From assembly GCA_027068455.1 (NCBI GenBank), contig JAMOSN010000057.1, forward strand, positions 1 through 42,533: a stretch of 42,533 nucleotides of DNA, given 5' to 3'. Shown piece after piece: positions 38,410-42,533 of the stretch. A program made the position numbers and the translations under genes. How positions within the stretch are numbered: position 1 is the first letter of the stretch; every line of letters begins with the position of its first letter. A model generated the notes under the pieces. That model did no database searches. It had not been told where the DNA came from and was given only the letters and a program-made list of their open reading frames with translations. The stretch comes from Sulfurimonas sp. Lineage in GTDB: Bacteria; Campylobacterota; Campylobacteria; Campylobacterales; Sulfurimonadaceae.

Positions 38410-39300
38410 GTTCATCTCCTGTAATCTGTCTATTTTTTCATAGATAGGATATGGGAGGATGGTGTTGTTTGCTTCATCTTTGTTAAGCTCAGAGATTCTT
38501 CTATGTAGTTTATCAAAGTACATCTCCTGTTCCTCTTTATCAAGAGCACGGAAGTTAAAAACATCTTGTGCAAGTGTTTGTGTATAGAGTGCAAACTCAT
38601 TTGTTTTTTTAGAAACATCCTCTATCATCTCGTGGTTGTCTGGCTCTTTTTTAATTCTAAGACGAGAGGATTCATAAAGGTTTTGTGCTTGTTCATAATG
38701 TTTTTTAACAAGTTCATCAAGATCTTCATCTTCAAGTTTTTCTAAAATAAGTTTTGCTTTATTAATATTTCTAAAAACAACTGCATCACCATAGAGATCT
38801 TTTGCTTCTGCCATCACCTCTTTTTTGTCTTCAAGAGCTTCTGATGTTTTTCCTTCATCAATTGTTTTGATAAGGTCATTGTAATCATCTAAAAAATCTT
38901 CGTATCTGTCTGGATAGATCTCTTTTGTATTTTGAATTTTCATGCGTCTGTTAATATCTGCTACATCAGCAAGATACTTTTTGACAAGTTTTTTCGTTTC
39001 ATATCCGTGTTTCAATGCTTTTTTTGCTGCTAAATAAGCAGCAAGTTTTTCATCCTTTTGTTCTGCTTCCATAGCCTCTTCATAATAATCTTTAGCATTT
39101 TCAATACTAACTGGTGCATAAAATAGAAGTTCATCTTCATTCATAGCTTGATGAAGTTGGTTACTAAATTCTTTTATCTCAGAAGTGTCAAATTTATTAA
39201 GCTCTTTTTTTTGTGCAGGTGTTAGTTCTGCTGATGGTGTACAGCCACTTAATAATCCGAGTACCACAAAAGTTGATAGAGAGAGTTTTATAATTTTCAT
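38404..39300 (-). CDS. Helical lipoprotein of unknown function
   Basis: Lipobox GLLSGCTPS followed by long acidic helical repeat-like sequence. Confidence 0.75.
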   Translation of the reverse strand: MKIIKLSLSTFVVLGLLSGCTPSAELTPAQKKELNKFDTSEIKEFSNQLHQAMNEDELLFYAPVSIENAKDYYEEAMEAEQKDEKLAAYLAAKKALKHGYETKKLVKKYLADVADINRRMKIQNTKEIYPDRYEDFLDDYNDLIKTIDEGKTSEALEDKKEVMAEAKDLYGDAVVFRNINKAKLILEKLEDEDLDELVKKHYEQAQNLYESSRLRIKKEPDNHEMIEDVSKKTNEFALYTQTLAQDVFNFRALDKEEQEMYFDKLHRRISELNKDEANNTILPYPIYEKIDRLQEMNK

Positions 39301-39357
39301 TTATATCCTTTAAATTATTTTTCGTTATATTTTGCCATACTAAAGCTTATTATAAAA

Positions 39358-39648
39358 TTATCTTCCTGAAAATTTATCTTTCCACCATTGTTCAGGAGAA
39401 TATGTAGCTTTTTTTATGCTTTCTTCATCAAAAGGATACTCAAAATTGTTACAGTATTGCATAATGGTTTCATAGGCATCGTTAATCTGCATACTCATTT
39501 GAGTTGCTTTCTTTGGATCCTCTTTATGTTTGTCAGGATGCCATTTTTTCATAAGATTTTTGTAGTTATTTTTAATCTCTTTAAGAGAGGATTTTTCACG
39601 AAGACCAAGGAGTGATTTGGCCTTCATAAGTTTTGAGAAGTTATCCAA
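39358..39648 (-). CDS. Minimal J-domain protein
   Basis: SLKEIKNNYKNLMKKWHPDKHKEDPKKATQMSMQINDAYETIM; HPD motif. Confidence 0.9.
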   Translation of the reverse strand: MDNFSKLMKAKSLLGLREKSSLKEIKNNYKNLMKKWHPDKHKEDPKKATQMSMQINDAYETIMQYCNNFEYPFDEESIKKATYSPEQWWKDKFSGR

Positions 39649-39653
39649 GGTTT

Positions 39654-40775
39654 TTAATCTTGTTGCTGTCTCATATATGTAGGAAGATCAAGTGTGTCTC
39701 CATCTAGGTCTCCACCGACAACAAGACGAGGGCGAACTTTGGCACGAGGAGCTGGTTGTGCAACAGGTGTTTCTGGTACAAAGTCTTCATTGTTAGTAAG
39801 CTCTTTTTCAAAACCAGTTGCAACAATAGTTATTTTTACATAATCAAGTGGCAGTGATTCATCTGTAGTTGTTCCCCAAATAACAGAAGCTTCATCATGA
39901 GCACTCTCTTCAACAACAAGCATAGCTTCACTCATCTCCATAAACGGGAAATCAGGGTGGATATTAAAGTGTACAAGAACACCCATTGCACCATTGATAG
40001 ACATATTGTCAAGTAAAGGTGATTCAATTGCTGCTTTGATAGCTTCATAAGCAGCATTTTCACCTTCATACTCACCAACACCCATAAGAGCCATTCCTTT
40101 ATGACTCATAACAGTACGTAAATCAGCAAAGTCAAGGTTGATATCATTTTCACCATTGGAAAGGATGATACCTGCTGTACCACTTACAGCTTGAGCTAAA
40201 ACACTATCAACAATTTTAAAACTATCTTTAAGGCCCAGTTTTCTGTCAATGATAGATGTTAGTTTGTCGTTTGGTATAACAACAATAGAATCACTCTCTT
40301 TTTTCAGCTCTTCTAAACCGCTTTCAGCAAGTTTAAGACGTTTCTTCCCCTCAAAACGGAAAGGTTTTGTAACAACTGAAATTGTTAGTGCTCCAACTTC
40401 CTTGGCAATTTGTGCAACAACAGGAGCAGCTCCTGTTCCCGTACCTCCACCAAGACCTGCTGAAATGAAAACAATATCAGCACCCTCTAAAGCGCTACGG
40501 ATATCATCATAGTTTTCAAGGGCAGAGTCCTTTCCAACATTTGGTTGCATCCCCGCACCTAAACCTTTTGTTAGTTTTGCACCTATTTGGATTTTTGTTG
40601 CAGCACTTTGCTCATTAAGTACTTGTGCATCAGTATTAATCATAATCATCTCAATACCTGTAACTTCTTCGCGTAGCATATGACCTATCATATTACCACC
40701 GCCGCCACCGACGCCAACTGCTATTATTCTTGCACCTGTTGGATTATGTGCTTCTTCAACTACAAATGGTTCCAT
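39654..40775 (-). CDS. ftsZ: Cell division protein FtsZ
   Basis: RIIAVGVGGGGGNMIGHM, ISAGLGGGTGTGAAPVVAQIAKE, C-terminal LDLPTYMRQQQ. Confidence 0.98.
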   Translation of the reverse strand: MEPFVVEEAHNPTGARIIAVGVGGGGGNMIGHMLREEVTGIEMIMINTDAQVLNEQSAATKIQIGAKLTKGLGAGMQPNVGKDSALENYDDIRSALEGADIVFISAGLGGGTGTGAAPVVAQIAKEVGALTISVVTKPFRFEGKKRLKLAESGLEELKKESDSIVVIPNDKLTSIIDRKLGLKDSFKIVDSVLAQAVSGTAGIILSNGENDINLDFADLRTVMSHKGMALMGVGEYEGENAAYEAIKAAIESPLLDNMSINGAMGVLVHFNIHPDFPFMEMSEAMLVVEESAHDEASVIWGTTTDESLPLDYVKITIVATGFEKELTNNEDFVPETPVAQPAPRAKVRPRLVVGGDLDGDTLDLPTYMRQQQD

Positions 40776-40788
40776 TTATCTCACTCCT

Positions 40789-42147
40789 TTAAAATAACTG
40801 TGTTGCCCAGTTCCAAAATTTACCAAGCCCGCTTGCTTCGTCACTTTTTTTCTCTTTTTTCTCTTCTAGTGATACCATTTTAGCTTGTTCCTCTTCTAAA
40901 GATGGTGGTGCTATTGGTATCTCTGTTTCAGACTTTAAGTCAACTTTTGTATGCTTTGTTGGTTCTTCATTGCTGTGTCGTACACGTTTATTAACATCTA
41001 TTTCATATGGTGTATATGGTTGTGCCGCATACATTACAAGACCAATGGCACTTGAGTACTCTGGATCTCTTAATGAGTCAAAAAGACCATTCATCTCAAC
41101 AGGTTTTGCAAGTCTTACTGGTAAAGAGCCAAAAGTTGCTATGGCTAAATCTCTAATGCCTTCCATTTTTGAAAAACCACCTGTGATGACAATTCCTGCA
41201 CCTATTTGGTCCTTTAAACCACTTTTTTCGATGAACTGTGCAAGAATCATCAGTGTTTCTTCCACTCTTGCAAAGATAACATTATGTACAACTTCAAGTG
41301 AAACTTCATGTGTAGTTGTCTCATCACCAATGACAGGCAGTTCTATCAGGTCATTACTTGGAGTTAGCAGTGAACCATATTCAAGTTTTACTTTATCTGC
41401 AACATTGAGCGGGGTATGAAGTGCCATTGAGAGGTCACTTGTGACATGATTAGACCCAACTCCTAAAAACTCATTATATCGGATAGAATTTCCAGAATGG
41501 ATAGCGATGTTTGAAGTATTACCACCCATATCAATAACAGCAGCACCAAGTTCACGTTCATCTTCATTAAGTGTTGCAATTGCTGAAGCATAAGAGTTTA
41601 AAACAACATTTTCCACTTCCACACCAGCTCCACGAACAGCCTTTTTAAGGTTGTTGAGATTTGATTTTTGTGTTGTAATGATATGAGTTTCTACTTCAAG
41701 TCTTGATGCGTTCATCCCTAAAGGATCTTCTATATAATCTTGCTCATCTACTTTAAAATTAAAAGGAAGTGCATGAAGTACTTCATATTCATTAGGGATA
41801 TTGGCATTATATAAAGAGGTGCGCATAACACGTTCAATCTCTGCAAAAGAGATCTCTTTTGTCTGAATGTTAACAATCCCGTTAGAGTTTAAACTTTTTG
41901 TATATGCTCCAGAGATAGAAACTATAGCACTTGTTACTTCAGAACCAGCAACTCTTTTTGCATCTTCTACAGCAGTTTTAATGCTTCTTGATGCAAGTTC
42001 AATATTGGTAATACTGCCTTTTTTAAGTCCTTGTGCTCTTGTTGTTCCAGCACCTGTAATAGAGATAGAATTGTCATTAGCTATTTCAGCAATGATTGCA
42101 CAAATTTTTGTTGAACCTATATCTATGGCTAAAACAGTTCTACTCAA
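40789..42147 (-). CDS. ftsA: Cell division protein FtsA (TTG start)
   Basis: VLAIDIGSTKICAIIAEI, AAVIDMGGNTSNIAIHSG, GAGIVITGGFSKMEGI; amphipathic C-terminus GLGKFWNWATQLF. Initiation codon is TTG. Confidence 0.96.
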   Translation of the reverse strand: MSRTVLAIDIGSTKICAIIAEIANDNSISITGAGTTRAQGLKKGSITNIELASRSIKTAVEDAKRVAGSEVTSAIVSISGAYTKSLNSNGIVNIQTKEISFAEIERVMRTSLYNANIPNEYEVLHALPFNFKVDEQDYIEDPLGMNASRLEVETHIITTQKSNLNNLKKAVRGAGVEVENVVLNSYASAIATLNEDERELGAAVIDMGGNTSNIAIHSGNSIRYNEFLGVGSNHVTSDLSMALHTPLNVADKVKLEYGSLLTPSNDLIELPVIGDETTTHEVSLEVVHNVIFARVEETLMILAQFIEKSGLKDQIGAGIVITGGFSKMEGIRDLAIATFGSLPVRLAKPVEMNGLFDSLRDPEYSSAIGLVMYAAQPYTPYEIDVNKRVRHSNEEPTKHTKVDLKSETEIPIAPPSLEEEQAKMVSLEEKKEKKSDEASGLGKFWNWATQLF

Positions 42148-42148
42148 T

Positions 42149-42533
42149 TTACAGTCCTTCGATAAATATCTCTGTTTGATACTTGTTTTGAAGTGTTTTC
42201 ATTAACCCTTCATTGAAAATAGCATTTTTTATTTGTGCTATTGTATCATTATCGTTGTTAGTTTTAGTAAGCAGTTTTTGTTCCAAAATATTATAAAGAA
42301 CAACTTTGCCACTTTTTAGTGTTATAAAAGAGTTCTTTTTATCACTTGTAAAAAGCTTTTGTAGGAACTCTGCTGCCTCTTGTGGCGGTAATGAAGAGAG
42401 TTTGTCTGCATCACTAACAGTTATAAAGTCTGTTGTTGTACCTTTAAAATTTTTATAAGAGTTGTTCGCAATCTCTAATAATTTTTGTTCTTTTGTTTGT
42501 TTGATATAAAGTGGTAATACTTCTGCTTTTGCT
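42149..42533 (-). CDS. C-terminal part of a putative peptidyl-prolyl isomerase (PpiD/SurA-like)
   Basis: Minus frame AKAEVLPLYIKQTKEQKLLEIANNSYKNFKGTTTDFITVSDADKLSSLPPQEAAEFLQKLFTSDKKNSFITLKSGKVVLYNILEQKLLTKTNND...; family inferred from C-terminal pattern and location upstream of ftsA. Confidence 0.45.
   Translation of the reverse strand, partial: AKAEVLPLYIKQTKEQKLLEIANNSYKNFKGTTTDFITVSDADKLSSLPPQEAAEFLQKLFTSDKKNSFITLKSGKVVLYNILEQKLLTKTNNDNDTIAQIKNAIFNEGLMKTLQNKYQTEIFIEGL

Noticed and set aside
1-42533. Many track ORFs of 60-150 aa antisense to or overlapping longer genes (for example 9830..10258 +, 5421..5882 +, 40970..41419 +)
   Set aside because: They lie opposite clearly recognisable conserved genes, have biased Phe/Ser/Leu composition typical of antisense frames in AT-rich DNA, and show no family motifs.
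1-42533. tRNA, rRNA, prophage, toxin-antitoxin or restriction-modification loci
   Set aside because: None recognised by eye; no supporting sequence found.

Overview
AT-rich chromosomal window of a Campylobacterota-type bacterium; a Sulfurimonas-like organism is an inference from gene content and order, not from a search. It is dense with housekeeping genes: valS (partial), a UvrD/PcrA-type helicase, a LemA/DUF3137 cluster, mutS2-murC, thiS/acpS, fliL, carbonic anhydrase, radA, ftsY, rny, atpB, gatB, a K+ channel/RCK pair with gpsA, an M48 protease, prmC, a NosL-ABC transporter cluster, and ftsZ-ftsA. I saw no rRNA, tRNA, CRISPR array, prophage or IS element. The most striking signal is not a gene. 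The 9-mer AACACGCAA / TTGCGTGTT occurs at 19 exact sites, 11 on + and 8 on -, where roughly 0.3 would be expected at about 35% GC. Its extended consensus is about YAACACGCAAC. It lies in or at the edge of coding sequence in all 19 cases, preferentially in coding-strand orientation, and it imposes recurring tripeptides, mainly Asn-Thr-Gln. This looks like a DNA uptake sequence (DUS/USS-like) or another genome-wide recognition word. Secondary points are an FtsY with its acidic region at the C-terminus, a NosL/ABC/Cys-rich membrane protein cassette, and a truncated CBS-like ORF. All product calls come from reading motifs by eye, with no database searches.
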